From positions 62,001-126,000 of the forward strand of contig NC_018742.1 in assembly GCF_000263195.1 (NCBI RefSeq): a stretch of 64,000 bases of DNA. Reading direction: 5' to 3'. Both the position numbers and the translations under genes were made by a program. The notes under the pieces were generated by a model, which saw nothing but the letters and a program-made list of their open reading frames with translations, searched no databases and had not been told where the DNA came from. Source of the stretch: Emticicia oligotrophica DSM 17448 (GTDB lineage Bacteria; Bacteroidota; Bacteroidia; Cytophagales; Spirosomataceae). Below, in pieces: positions 1 to 7,863 of the stretch. Position 1 is the first letter of the stretch; the number at the start of each line of letters is the position of its first letter.

Positions 1-1
1 G

Positions 2-139
2 CTCAAAAGTAGCGACTCTAAAATATTAATTTTTGGTGCAATTACTATTTTTTTGATAGCCATTGGTGTAAAAATTAGTTTTTCGTTTCATGCGTATAAA
101 ATCAGACAACAACAATTTTTGAAATTTATAAAACAATAA
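2..139 (+). CDS. C-terminal end of a membrane protein (partial)
   Basis: An open frame runs in from before the window and stops with TAA at 137-139. The visible 45 residues hold one hydrophobic segment (about residues 8-23 of the visible part) followed by a basic tail rich in Lys and Gln, so this is the end of an inner-membrane protein with its C-terminus probably in the cytoplasm. The thioredoxin gene begins 16 bases later on the same strand, which suggests one transcript. The family cannot be named from so short a tail. Confidence 0.5.
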   Translation, partial: LKSSDSKILIFGAITIFLIAIGVKISFSFHAYKIRQQQFLKFIKQ

Positions 140-155
140 TTTAAACAAACATCAA

Positions 156-596
156 ATGAAAACCGTAATTCTGATTGCTATGGGCATTTCAGCCCTCTTT
201 GCTTATACAAATTTTTCAAATGTAAACTTCAAAGAAAACACGAAAGAAGGAATACATTTTCATCAAGGCACTTGGGAAGAAGCCCTTGAATTAGCAAAAA
301 AAGAAAATAAAGTTATTTTCTTAGATGTGTATGCTACTTGGTGTGGTCCTTGTAAGATGCTCAAACGACTTACTTTTTCTAATAAAAAAGTAGGTTCATT
401 CTACAATGAAAATTTTATCAATGTTGCCCTTGATGGAGAAAGTGGCGAAGGTCCTGCCGTTGCACGATTATACGGTGTAAGAGCCTATCCATCATTGTTA
501 TTCGTTGATTCTAACGGAAAACTCATTAATCATTCAGCAGGTTTTCGACCACCATCTGACTTCATAGACTTAGGAAAATCAATCATCGGAAAATAA
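156..596 (+). CDS. Exported thioredoxin-family protein (WCGPC)
   Basis: A 146-residue thioredoxin-fold protein. An uncleaved or weak signal-like hydrophobic stretch covers residues 3-17. The redox motif WCGPC is at residues 62-66, preceded by the usual beta strand (VIFLDVYAT). A cis-proline candidate lies in VRAYPSLLF near residue 110. The fold resembles the Thioredoxin_7/DUF255-like group that Bacteroidota export to the periplasm. It ends one base before the start of the glutaredoxin-thioredoxin reductase fusion, so the two are very likely co-translated, and the reductase next door may supply its electrons if it acts in the cytoplasm. Its substrate is not shown by the sequence. Confidence 0.85.
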   Translation: MKTVILIAMGISALFAYTNFSNVNFKENTKEGIHFHQGTWEEALELAKKENKVIFLDVYATWCGPCKMLKRLTFSNKKVGSFYNENFINVALDGESGEGPAVARLYGVRAYPSLLFVDSNGKLINHSAGFRPPSDFIDLGKSIIGK

Positions 597-597
597 T

Positions 598-2013
598 ATG
601 TTTCAAGACAAAATAACCATGTACGGGGCAGCGTGGTGTCCAGACTGCCGCCGTACCAAAGATTTCTTAGAAAAAAATCAAATAAAATTTGAATACATCA
701 ATGTGGACGTTAGCCCAGAAGCATCGGCTATTGTAGAAGGCATTAACAAAGGAAAAAGAATTATTCCAACCTTAATTATCAACGACCAACCCTACTCTAA
801 CCCTCAAAATCATCAACTTTCAAAAGTTTTGGGGATTAACAAACAGGGGACAACTGTACTTTTCGGAGCAGATTGGTGTCCTGATTGCAGAAGAGCCAAG
901 CGTTTTTTGCAAGATAATCAAATCAATTTCAAGTTTGTCGATGTAGATACTACACCACAGGCTGCCGAATTTGTGATGAGCATAAACAAGGGTAAACGCA
1001 TTATTCCAACTATTCTTATCAATGAAACACCCTATTCCAACCCATCGAATGCTGTTTTAACAGAAGTTTTGGAATTGGATAAAGCAGCCGACCAACGCAT
1101 CTACGACGTGGTGATAATAGGAGGCGGAGCGGCAGGATTGACCACTGCAATTTATGCCCAAAGAGATAAATTCGATACCCTCATATTAGAAAAAAAGAAT
1201 ATAGGTGGTAATGCCTTTATTACCAAAAAGATAGAGAACTATCCAGGTTTTAAAGAAGTATCTGGCCCGGAATTGATGGATAGAATGGCGGAGCAAGCCA
1301 TTACTTTAGGTACGAAAATCGAGACAGGAGAAGATGTTACTTCTATTGAAAAAACAGATGATTTCTTTAAAATTCACACTTATAACGGCTCCTTCAAAGG
1401 TAAATCCGTAGTAATTGCCACGGGTAGCACCTACCGTACATTAGGTGTAGACGGTGAAGCAGAACTTATTGGGGCTGGTGTACATTTTTGTGCAACTTGC
1501 GATGGTGCTTTTTATCGTGATAAAGAAGTAATAGTTGTAGGCGGTGGTAATAGTGCCTTAGAAGAAGGAATGTTTTTGGCAAGTTTTTGTAAAAAAGTAA
1601 GTATTGTGCATCGAGGTGAAAGTTTTTCAGCTACTGAAACTTATATCGAAAAACTGTCTTCTTTTTCCAACATTCAGACTTATCTTAATCATTCAGTTAC
1701 GGCATTTAATGCGGATGAAAATGGCGTTTTTCAGTCGGCTACTTTAAAAAATAACCTAAACGAAAGCTTTATTGACCTAAAAGCAAATGGTGTTTTTGTA
1801 TTTGTAGGCTTACAACCTAATACACAAAACTATGAAAGCCTGTTAAATTTATCGCAAAGCAAACACATTCTTACCAAAGGATTAAATAAAACGAACGTAG
1901 ATGGCATATTTGCAGCAGGAGATGTACGTTTTGGGGCTATTGCCCAAGTAGCTGCCGCAACTGGTGAAGGCGTAGTTGCGAGCTATGGCGTAAGAGAGTA
2001 TCTGACTAAATGA
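598..2013 (+). CDS. Tandem glutaredoxin-thioredoxin reductase fusion
   Basis: A 471-residue cytoplasmic flavoprotein with three modules. Two glutaredoxin-like domains come first, each with a WCPDC motif (Cys14/Cys17 and Cys94/Cys97) and each followed by an IIPTLI/IIPTIL cis-Pro loop; they are near copies of each other. From about residue 168 comes a class II thioredoxin reductase: FAD-binding GGGAAG at 175-180, redox CATC at 298-301, a second nucleotide-binding GGGNSA at 315-320, and the FAD motif AAGDVRFG near the end. The usual HRRxxxR that grips the NADPH 2'-phosphate reads HRGESFS here, so NADH use or another donor is possible. The layout recalls AhpF, which also puts two thioredoxin folds before a reductase, but the active sites are glutaredoxin-like. 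Confidence 0.9.
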   Translation: MFQDKITMYGAAWCPDCRRTKDFLEKNQIKFEYINVDVSPEASAIVEGINKGKRIIPTLIINDQPYSNPQNHQLSKVLGINKQGTTVLFGADWCPDCRRAKRFLQDNQINFKFVDVDTTPQAAEFVMSINKGKRIIPTILINETPYSNPSNAVLTEVLELDKAADQRIYDVVIIGGGAAGLTTAIYAQRDKFDTLILEKKNIGGNAFITKKIENYPGFKEVSGPELMDRMAEQAITLGTKIETGEDVTSIEKTDDFFKIHTYNGSFKGKSVVIATGSTYRTLGVDGEAELIGAGVHFCATCDGAFYRDKEVIVVGGGNSALEEGMFLASFCKKVSIVHRGESFSATETYIEKLSSFSNIQTYLNHSVTAFNADENGVFQSATLKNNLNESFIDLKANGVFVFVGLQPNTQNYESLLNLSQSKHILTKGLNKTNVDGIFAAGDVRFGAIAQVAAATGEGVVASYGVREYLTK

Positions 2014-2020
2014 TTAAATC

Positions 2021-2227
2021 ATGGAAATTATTTTGAATTCAATCATCACTTGCCCAACCTGTGGGTATCAGAAAGAAGAAACTATGCCTACCGATTCCTG
2101 CCAATTTTTCTATGAATGTGAAAGTTGCAAAACAGTTTTAAAGCCCAAAGAGGGCGATTGCTGTGTATTTTGTAGCTACGGAACAGTTAAATGTCCACCA
2201 ATTCAAGAGCATAAATCGTGTTGTTAA
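2021..2227 (+). CDS. GDCCVxC-domain small cysteine-rich protein
   Basis: A 68-residue protein with two Cys pairs near the N-terminus (CPTC at about 11-14 and CESC at about 33-36), then the family signature GDCCVFCSYG and KCPPIQ, ending in a CC pair. This matches the GDCCVxC (seleno)protein family; some members carry selenocysteine in the signature, while this one has plain Cys codons. Metal binding or a redox role is likely, but the function is not known to me. It starts 7 bases after the reductase fusion and is followed by a strong terminator, so it closes the thioredoxin-reductase transcript. Confidence 0.85.
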   Translation: MEIILNSIITCPTCGYQKEETMPTDSCQFFYECESCKTVLKPKEGDCCVFCSYGTVKCPPIQEHKSCC

Positions 2228-2247
2228 TTCAAAAATAAAAATCGTAG

Positions 2248-2277
2248 AAAAAATCACTCACTTGTGGGTGATTTTTT
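2248..2277 (+). terminator. Rho-independent terminator after the GDCCVxC gene
   Basis: A 14-bp near-perfect stem (AAAAAATCACTCAC paired with GTGGGTGATTTTTT, one mismatch) with a two-base loop and T-run. It separates the redox operon from the DUF4833 gene. It also shows that the longest open frame of the next gene, which would begin with GTG inside the hairpin, is not the real start. Confidence 0.85.
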
Positions 2278-2311
2278 CTGTTTTAGGGTATTAACAATAA
2301 AACTTAAAATT

Positions 2312-2797
2312 ATGCAATTACTGAACTATTCTATCGGAGCATTTTTTTCAGTGATGTTTGCCATTAATCCATCTTTCATCATAGAAAGAAGTAAAGATTC
2401 AAATCAAATTTTTTATGTAGTTAATGAGCAACAACAAATGCTTGACATAACAGAACCCATAAATTTTTATTGGATTAAGCATACCGAGAACGGTAAGAAA
2501 GAAGCCCTAACATGGATTCAAGAAAAATATTCTTATGGGTTAAAGTACTTAAAGAAAACACCCAATGAAGCCATCTTTCAGTTTGTTTCTTACAATAAAC
2601 AGAATTTTTATTTAAGAAAAGATACCGATGGTACATTCAAAGTTTTCACTGTTTTCAACAAAAAAAACATGATTGTGAATCGAATTTATATTCATATAAA
2701 AGGTGGAACATTTTGGATGCCCAAAATTCCACAAATTGATATTGAAGGAATTGAATTAAAAACAAGCCAAAAAATAACCGAAGTTTTCAAACCATGA
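2312..2797 (+). CDS. DUF4833 family exported protein
   Basis: A 161-residue protein starting at the ATG at 2312; an upstream in-frame GTG lies in the terminator and is rejected. The first 20 residues form a hydrophobic export signal. The body has the pattern of the DUF4833 family (IFYVVN, EPINFYWIKH, and a C-terminal YIHIKGGTFWMPKI block), a small periplasmic beta-rich family of Bacteroidota. No catalytic residues stand out. Its upstream leader closely resembles that of the OB-fold gene at 4993, so the two may be expressed together. Function is unknown. Confidence 0.75.
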   Translation: MQLLNYSIGAFFSVMFAINPSFIIERSKDSNQIFYVVNEQQQMLDITEPINFYWIKHTENGKKEALTWIQEKYSYGLKYLKKTPNEAIFQFVSYNKQNFYLRKDTDGTFKVFTVFNKKNMIVNRIYIHIKGGTFWMPKIPQIDIEGIELKTSQKITEVFKP

Positions 2798-2824
2798 GAA
2801 ATCAACCCTTAACTACCGCAAGAT

Positions 2825-3322
2825 ATGACAAATCTATGTATAGATAACCTACAAGATATTAAAGTTCTTCTGCTACAATTAGAAGATGAACACTATACTT
2901 TTAAGTCAAATTTCTTGTATGGTGCAAGTATAGGACAGCACCTAAGGCACATTCTCGAATTTTATGAGCGTGTATTTACACTCAACGAATGTGGTATCAT
3001 TAATTACAGCAAACGTGAGCGGAAGAAACACCTCGAATATTTTCGTGTTTCAGCCATTGAGTTTATTGATGATTTGTGTGATAATATGCGTAATTCTGAG
3101 CAAAAAGACCGTCTATTGATATTAACTGATGATAGCATTGAAGGAGAAAAGATGATTACTTCGTTTGAACGTGAGGTTTTTTATTGCCTCGAACACAGCA
3201 TTCATCACCAGGCATTGATAAAAGTTTGTTTGAAAGAACAAAATCTTGAAGCCTTAGTTGAGCCAAACTTTGGCTTGGCTTATTCTACTATTCAATACCA
3301 AAATAGTTTATGTGTACAGTAA
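2825..3322 (+). CDS. DinB-like four-helix protein
   Basis: A 165-residue helical protein with the DinB/YfiT arrangement of metal-ligand histidines: GQHLRHILEF near residue 40 and FYCLEHSIHHQALI near residue 125. DinB-like proteins are metal-dependent and several act as thiol (bacillithiol or mycothiol) transferases; the acceptor here is not known. The stop overlaps the next gene by 13 bases, so it is translationally coupled to the NRDE gene. Confidence 0.75.
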   Translation: MTNLCIDNLQDIKVLLLQLEDEHYTFKSNFLYGASIGQHLRHILEFYERVFTLNECGIINYSKRERKKHLEYFRVSAIEFIDDLCDNMRNSEQKDRLLILTDDSIEGEKMITSFEREVFYCLEHSIHHQALIKVCLKEQNLEALVEPNFGLAYSTIQYQNSLCVQ

Positions 3323-4011
3323 GTTATGTTCCGCTTGAAAATGGCTTTATGCTCACTTCAAGCCGAGATGAAAAAGCCCATCGCCCAACGGCTATTCCGC
3401 AGGTATATGAATTGAATAATGAAAATTTGATATTTCCGAAAGATTTACAATCGGGTGGAACATGGATTGCCCTTGCCCCAACAGAAAAAAGAATGGCATG
3501 TTTGCTCAATGGGGCTTTTGAAAATCATCAAAAAAAAGACCAATATCGAATGAGTCGGGGGAAAGTTTTGTTGGAAAATTTTAAATATCCAAACGCTGAA
3601 ATATTCAATGCGTTTCAAACTTTTGAAGACATTGAACCTTTTACCTTGCTACTTTTAGAAATTGACCAATTCTTGAAATTTTCAGAATTGAGATGGGACG
3701 GAACACAAAAATATTTTTCGAGAATTAACATTCAAAAACCTAAAATTTGGTCGTCGGCAACGCTTTATGACAGAACTATTAGAGAAGAGCGAGAAGCCAA
3801 GTTTGAAAATTGGCTTGCCCATAATAATTGGAAAGATATAGAAAACTTTCACGCTCAAAAACATGGACTCAGCACACAAAACGATATAATTATGAAGCGA
3901 GAAGAAGGTTTGCAGACTTTGAGCATTTCTCAAATTCATTATCAACAGAGCAATTTTACATTTAATTATTCTGATTTAGTCGAACAAAAAACATACAGTA
4001 TCAATGCTTAA
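3310..4011 (+). CDS. NRDE family protein (TANGO2-like)
   Basis: A 233-residue protein that opens with MCTVSY, where Cys2 becomes the N-terminal nucleophile candidate after Met removal. It has the family signature SSRDEKAHRP (the NRDE-type motif) near residue 18 and GGTWIAL near residue 50. Bacterial relatives of TANGO2 have been linked to heme or lipid handling, but the reaction is unsettled. It overlaps both neighbours (13 bases upstream, 8 bases downstream), which places DinB, NRDE and DUF6695 in one tight operon. Confidence 0.85.
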   Translation: MCTVSYVPLENGFMLTSSRDEKAHRPTAIPQVYELNNENLIFPKDLQSGGTWIALAPTEKRMACLLNGAFENHQKKDQYRMSRGKVLLENFKYPNAEIFNAFQTFEDIEPFTLLLLEIDQFLKFSELRWDGTQKYFSRINIQKPKIWSSATLYDRTIREEREAKFENWLAHNNWKDIENFHAQKHGLSTQNDIIMKREEGLQTLSISQIHYQQSNFTFNYSDLVEQKTYSINA

Positions 4012-4669
4012 TCGAAAAAAAACAGGTTTTATCATTCCATTAGCATGGCCTGAAACCTATTGCAAGCAAGCTGGAGCATGGTATGACGGTCTTATGAATA
4101 CATTGGGTTTTGCCAAAGACCATTATTACAAAGTAGGTCATGCAGCATTGGTTTTGATTGATGGAAGTAACGGAACCTGCCATTATTTTGATTTTGGTAG
4201 ATACCACGCCCCATTTGGGCATGGCAGGGTAAGAAATGCAGAAACAGACCACGACCTAAATATACCCATCAAGGCACAAATAAATGAAAATCAAATACTC
4301 AATTTCAATAAAATTATTGACTTTTTAGAAAATAACGAGGCTTGTCATGGCACAGGAAGCATTAAAGCGACTTATTGTGAAATTGACTTTGAAAACGCCA
4401 TGCAAAAAGCACTACAACTTCAAGAGCAAAGTCCAATTATTTATGGTCCTTTTGTTTGGCATGGAACTAATTGTTCAAGATTTGTGAGAAGTGTAGCATT
4501 AGCGGGTAAACCTTCGTTTCAAAATTGGTTGAGATTATTTTTTCCGTTAACCGTTAGTCCAACACCTTATTGGAACGTAAAGGCAGTGGTTTTTCCAAAG
4601 AAAAAAACTCAGTATTTAGAAAACGTATATTATGGAGAGTACAGAAAAGTTAAAAACTACCCTTGCTAA
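4004..4669 (+). CDS. DUF6695-like protein, N-terminal part
   Basis: A 221-residue protein that matches my memory of DUF6695: AWPETYCKQAGAWYD near the start, KVGHAALVLID, CHYFDFGRYHAPFGHGR, and a late NCSRFV motif. The conserved His in GHAALV and Cys in NCSRF recall NlpC/P60- or LRAT-like papain folds, so a cysteine hydrolase is possible. The family as I remember it carries a further C-terminal WLSGEGAGSWF domain. Here that domain is encoded in the next frame, beginning at 4632, so this looks like one gene split in two. Start at 4004 overlaps the NRDE stop by 8 bases. Confidence 0.7.
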   Translation: MLNRKKTGFIIPLAWPETYCKQAGAWYDGLMNTLGFAKDHYYKVGHAALVLIDGSNGTCHYFDFGRYHAPFGHGRVRNAETDHDLNIPIKAQINENQILNFNKIIDFLENNEACHGTGSIKATYCEIDFENAMQKALQLQEQSPIIYGPFVWHGTNCSRFVRSVALAGKPSFQNWLRLFFPLTVSPTPYWNVKAVVFPKKKTQYLENVYYGEYRKVKNYPC

Positions 4670-4937
4670 ACCAAGCCTACCTATCAATTTGCCCTCAATG
4701 GCAAAATGGCTTTCGGGTGAAGGAGCAGGTTCTTGGTTTGTTTTTGAATTTAATGAAAACGAGTGCATCATCGAGCGTTTTAATTCTGATGGCAAATTAG
4801 AATGTACAGGAAGTTTTGTTTGCCAGCAAGATAATTTCGACTATTCAAAACCATTTGAAATTACCTATTTAAGCCATTGTCAGCAGGTTAGTATTATTCA
4901 AGAGGGCGAAAAAAAAATATTTTTGAGAATAAAATAA
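4632..4937 (+). CDS. DUF6695-like protein, C-terminal part in the +1 frame
   Basis: A 101-residue frame with KTTLAKP, a WLSGEGAGSWFVFEF block and KLECTGSFVC, the tail expected on a full-length DUF6695 protein. It overlaps the preceding frame by 38 bases and lies in the +1 frame. The ATG at 4632 could allow reinitiation, so the parts may be two coupled proteins; a point frameshift or a sequence error in 4617-4669 would also explain it. No ribosome binding site stands out. Confidence 0.6.
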   Translation: MESTEKLKTTLAKPSLPINLPSMAKWLSGEGAGSWFVFEFNENECIIERFNSDGKLECTGSFVCQQDNFDYSKPFEITYLSHCQQVSIIQEGEKKIFLRIK

Positions 4938-4992
4938 TTTCTTGGGTGATAATTTCTGCTTTTCGGTATTAATAATAAAAATCAATAAAATC

Positions 4993-5469
4993 ATGATGAA
5001 GAATAAGTTTTTCAAGGTTGGCGTATGGCTGGCTCTTGTAGGGGTAACTGTTGCCGTTGGTGTAGGTCTTTATATGTTTAATATGCCTCATAGAGATGTT
5101 GTAGCTCAAAAAGCAGATTATAGTTTTCAAGCGAGCGATATTGTAAATGAATATTTAGCAGATGCAGCAAAAGCCAATCAAAAATATTTAGATGCCGAAG
5201 GCGAATCTAAAATTCTCTCGATAAGAGGCAATGTTGCCAAAATTGAAGAAGATTTAGAAGGCAATAAAGTTGTTTTATTGAAAAATGAAGGTGAGAAAGC
5301 AGGGGTAAGTTGCACTTTCACGAAAGAAACAAATGCCAAAGCAAATTCATTGAAAGTTGGCGAAACTACCACTATCAAAGGAGTTATTCGCTCAGGGGCA
5401 ACCTTCGACAAAGATTTAGACATGTACGAAAATGTAGTCGTAGAAAAATGTGATATAGTATTAGAATAA
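4993..5469 (+). CDS. Membrane-anchored OB-fold (tRNA_anti-like) protein
   Basis: A 158-residue protein with an N-terminal transmembrane helix (about residues 8-28) and an extracytoplasmic domain. The domain has the OB-fold pattern of the tRNA_anti-like family: IRGNVAKIEED, GEKAGVSCTF, LKVGETTTIKGVIRSG, MYENVVVEKCDIV. Such proteins in Bacteroidota often sit beside YceI proteins, as here (30 bases downstream). Two adjacent ATG codons (4993 and 4996) can serve as start; the longer upstream frame lies in a leader shared with the DUF4833 gene. Ligand unknown. Confidence 0.75.
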   Translation: MMKNKFFKVGVWLALVGVTVAVGVGLYMFNMPHRDVVAQKADYSFQASDIVNEYLADAAKANQKYLDAEGESKILSIRGNVAKIEEDLEGNKVVLLKNEGEKAGVSCTFTKETNAKANSLKVGETTTIKGVIRSGATFDKDLDMYENVVVEKCDIVLE

Positions 5470-5499
5470 ACAGTTTAAACAATTAAAATAAACAAGAAA

Positions 5500-6063
5500 A
5501 TGAAAAGAATCATCAATTTGACATTCGTTGCCCTTACAATTATTTCAATGTCATCATTTATCCTTGCAGGTAAATTGGTAAGTAACAAAACTCATATCAA
5601 GTTTTTCTCGCATACGCCAGCCGAAGATATTGAAGCAAACAATTACAAAGCAGTAAGTACGATTGAGCCTTCTACGGGCGATGTAGTGTTTTCAGTTCCG
5701 ATGCAAAGTTTTGAATTTGAAAAGGCTCTTATGCAAAAACACTATAATAGCGATAAATTTCTTGACACAAAACAGTTTCCAAAAGCCAAGTTAGTAGGGA
5801 AAATCACCAATTTAAGCGATATTCATTTCGATAAAGATGGTACTTACAACGCTAATATCAAAGGAGAACTGACTATCAAAGACAAGACAAATCCTATTGA
5901 CGAAAAAGGAACAGTTATCGTAAAAGGAGGGGTGATTAGTGTAAATAGTAAATTTAATATTACATTAGCTCAATATGGTGTTTCATTTGAAAAAGGAAAG
6001 CCTTCTACCAATATTGGAAAAAGTGTTGAAGTAACAGTTCATGCAGAGTATGCTGCTGAATAA
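5500..6063 (+). CDS. YceI family periplasmic protein
   Basis: A 187-residue protein with a cleavable signal peptide (about residues 1-23). The YceI lipocalin-like beta-barrel follows: HIKFFSHTPAEDIEANNYKA, VPMQSFEFEKALMQKHYNSDKFLDTKQFPKA, and a C-terminal NIGKSVEVTVHAE. YceI proteins bind polyisoprenoid-type lipids in the periplasm. It is the last gene before a terminator and the transposon end, and probably shares a transcript with the OB-fold gene. Confidence 0.9.
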   Translation: MKRIINLTFVALTIISMSSFILAGKLVSNKTHIKFFSHTPAEDIEANNYKAVSTIEPSTGDVVFSVPMQSFEFEKALMQKHYNSDKFLDTKQFPKAKLVGKITNLSDIHFDKDGTYNANIKGELTIKDKTNPIDEKGTVIVKGGVISVNSKFNITLAQYGVSFEKGKPSTNIGKSVEVTVHAEYAAE

Positions 6064-6092
6064 GTTTAAAATTAGTTTTTTATTATAAAGAG

Positions 6093-6118
6093 ACTGTCCC
6101 AAAAAGACAGTTTTTTTT
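6093..6118 (+). terminator. Rho-independent terminator after yceI-like gene
   Basis: Stem ACTGTC/GACAGT with a seven-base loop, followed directly by eight T residues, 29 bases after the YceI stop codon. It is a standard end for the 4993-6063 transcript. Confidence 0.85.
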
Positions 6119-6226
6119 GTAGCACTGTCTTGTATATGAAGTTTGATATTTGTTTATTGTATGACAAAACAGCAAAAAATAATATTATTTTGGTAATTAA
6201 AAGGTAACGTTTTTTGAAACTACAAT

Positions 6227-6275
6227 TTCGAGATTTCGTTTGGTCATTTTTCGAGATTTCGTTTGGACCACTACA
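6227..6275 (-). mobile_element. Tn552/Tn402-like transposon end, element lies to the left
   Basis: Two direct copies of TTCGAGATTTCGTTTGG (6227-6243 and 6250-6266) followed by the terminus GGACCACTACA ending at 6275. Over about 48 bases this is the exact reverse complement of the left end at 28416-28464, so it is a left-type end whose element extends leftward out of the window. No transposition genes are seen beside it, which fits a left end, because in the 28416-47039 element these genes sit at the right end. Confidence 0.85.
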
Positions 6276-6883
6276 ACTACCTGCCATTTTGGAAGGTTCA
6301 GCATGACAGCTATGAAAGAGAATTGGGACGATATGGTATTGAAAACATAGAATTATCAGAAACACTATTTTTTATAGATAGTAGTATATATTCAGAAGTT
6401 TTAGTGAAATTAGGTTCATTTGATGACTATTCAAGATGGTATCTTGGTATTTATCACGTACATAATTGGCTGGACCTATTCGGCTACAAATTAGAAGATA
6501 AACTATTATTAGTGGAAAAATTAAGAGAAAGCTTTGCAAATGAATTTATAAACGATAGTTCACTCAAAGAAAAATTAAGTAGTTTATATCGAACGGAAAG
6601 AACGATAATTGATAAAATAGCATCAGGAGAGGGTGATACGTTGTTCTCATATAGAACCATCAAATCGGTATTTAAAAAATATCGGTCTGTATTGAATAAA
6701 GCAAAGTGGTTTGAAAGAATCAAAAAAAGTGATGATTTAGTAGCAAGTTATTTGCATATGAGCATTAATCGCTGGCATATTTCCAATCAACGATTAAACG
6801 AGTATATTATTTACGACGTATTATTTCGCAGTTATCGGTCTCTTACAAAGCGAAATAGTATCAATGTAAAAGCAAAAGATTAA
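6276..6883 (+). pseudogene. Lanthipeptide dehydratase elimination domain, 5' truncated by transposon end
   Basis: The open frame reads out of the transposon end and continues as the C-terminal part of a thiopeptide-type/LanB elimination domain: KVQHDSYERELGRYG and ELSETLFFIDS near the start, then a helical tail. About 200 residues remain. The family normally has roughly 80-90 more residues before the DSYxRExxRYG motif, and these are absent. An in-frame TTG at 6263 lies in the transposon end, so a fragment could still be made, but it would lack the domain's N-terminal part. The separate glutamylation (LanB N-terminal) partner expected in Bacteroidota is not in the window. The 3' end overlaps the convergent LanC-like gene by 23 bases. 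Confidence 0.8.
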
Positions 6884-7850
6884 ACCAATCAGTGGTGTTT
6901 TTTTCTATTGAATAATTCACGAGATTTAAACCCCAATAACCATCCATAATAGAGGTGACTTGATTTGTTTTTATATTCTGGAAAAGAATATTGGCTTCTT
7001 TAAGCCAGTAACTTGCAACTTGTAAATACTTTGTATTTTTATACATTGACCCAAAGTAATGATATATCATTGCATTTCCAGTATAACCCGAAATAATAGA
7101 AATTCCATTATTATCCAATAGTTCTTTTTTTTGAATGAGAGAAAAAGATAAAATTCTTAATGCCCAATCTGTATATGCTTTGTCCAAACATTTACCCAGT
7201 CTAAAAAAAAGGAGAGCCAAAGCAAGATTACCAGTATCCCATGATAAATTGTTGGTCATAATAATTTCATTCGTGTTTCGGTCGTATTTATCTGGAAAAA
7301 AATTCAAAAATTCGCTATTAGTATAAACATCCATTTTTACTTTAACTATGGACTCAATTACATTATCAAGAACAGACAATATTTGCTTATTTCCCGTTCT
7401 TTCAAATGCCAAACAAAGACATATAGTAATACCAACAATACCATTTTTGATACTTAAATTGAGTGGTTCTTCTTGATAGAAAGCATAAAATTTTTGAATT
7501 ATTTTTTTTGTTAATATTTCTATTGCCTTAATGGTTTCATTTGGAGGTAATGAAAAAAAATAGTTAATCGACATTGAAGCACCATTCCAATAATGAATAG
7601 CATTCCGCTCGGACAGTTCAATACCTTTTTGAAGTATAATGTCATTAACTTTTTTTAAAAATGTTTTATCCGATTTTTTTTTGAGATAAAACCCAATCAA
7701 AGTATAATGCCAAAGTTCTAATTCATTATCATACTTCGTCAAAGATTCTTTTGAAACAGAATCAAAATTACTGGCGTTATTCATAATAACTTCGCAAAAA
7801 TTATTCTCAATTTGAATTGATTTTGCGAAATTATCATAAATTTGAGTCAT
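6861..7850 (-). CDS. LanC-like protein lacking zinc ligands
   Basis: A 329-residue helical-repeat protein. The Gly-containing hairpins spaced through the second half (WDTGNLALALL, SGYTGNAMIYHYF, DGYWGLNLV) match the alpha/alpha-toroid of lanthionine synthetase C family proteins. In zinc-dependent LanC enzymes these positions read WCYGxxG and CHG; here the three ligands (Cys, Cys, His) are replaced, so ordinary lanthionine cyclisation is unlikely. It is also shorter than typical LanC (about 400). The gene runs opposite to the LanB fragment and directly downstream of a 40-residue precursor candidate. It could be a chaperone-like or non-catalytic LanC relative. Confidence 0.7.
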   Translation of the reverse strand: MTQIYDNFAKSIQIENNFCEVIMNNASNFDSVSKESLTKYDNELELWHYTLIGFYLKKKSDKTFLKKVNDIILQKGIELSERNAIHYWNGASMSINYFFSLPPNETIKAIEILTKKIIQKFYAFYQEEPLNLSIKNGIVGITICLCLAFERTGNKQILSVLDNVIESIVKVKMDVYTNSEFLNFFPDKYDRNTNEIIMTNNLSWDTGNLALALLFFRLGKCLDKAYTDWALRILSFSLIQKKELLDNNGISIISGYTGNAMIYHYFGSMYKNTKYLQVASYWLKEANILFQNIKTNQVTSIMDGYWGLNLVNYSIEKNTTDWFNLLLLH

Positions 7851-7863
7851 AAAAGAAGATGTA

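Noticed and set aside
4601..4607. A7 run as a programmed frameshift site in the DUF6695 gene
   Set aside because: A shift there into the downstream frame meets a TAG near 4615 before the C-terminal domain, and the codon phase does not fit a canonical slippery heptamer.
6072..6365. 97-codon minus-strand frame across the transposon end
   Set aside because: It spans a terminator, the transposon end and the antisense of the LanB fragment.
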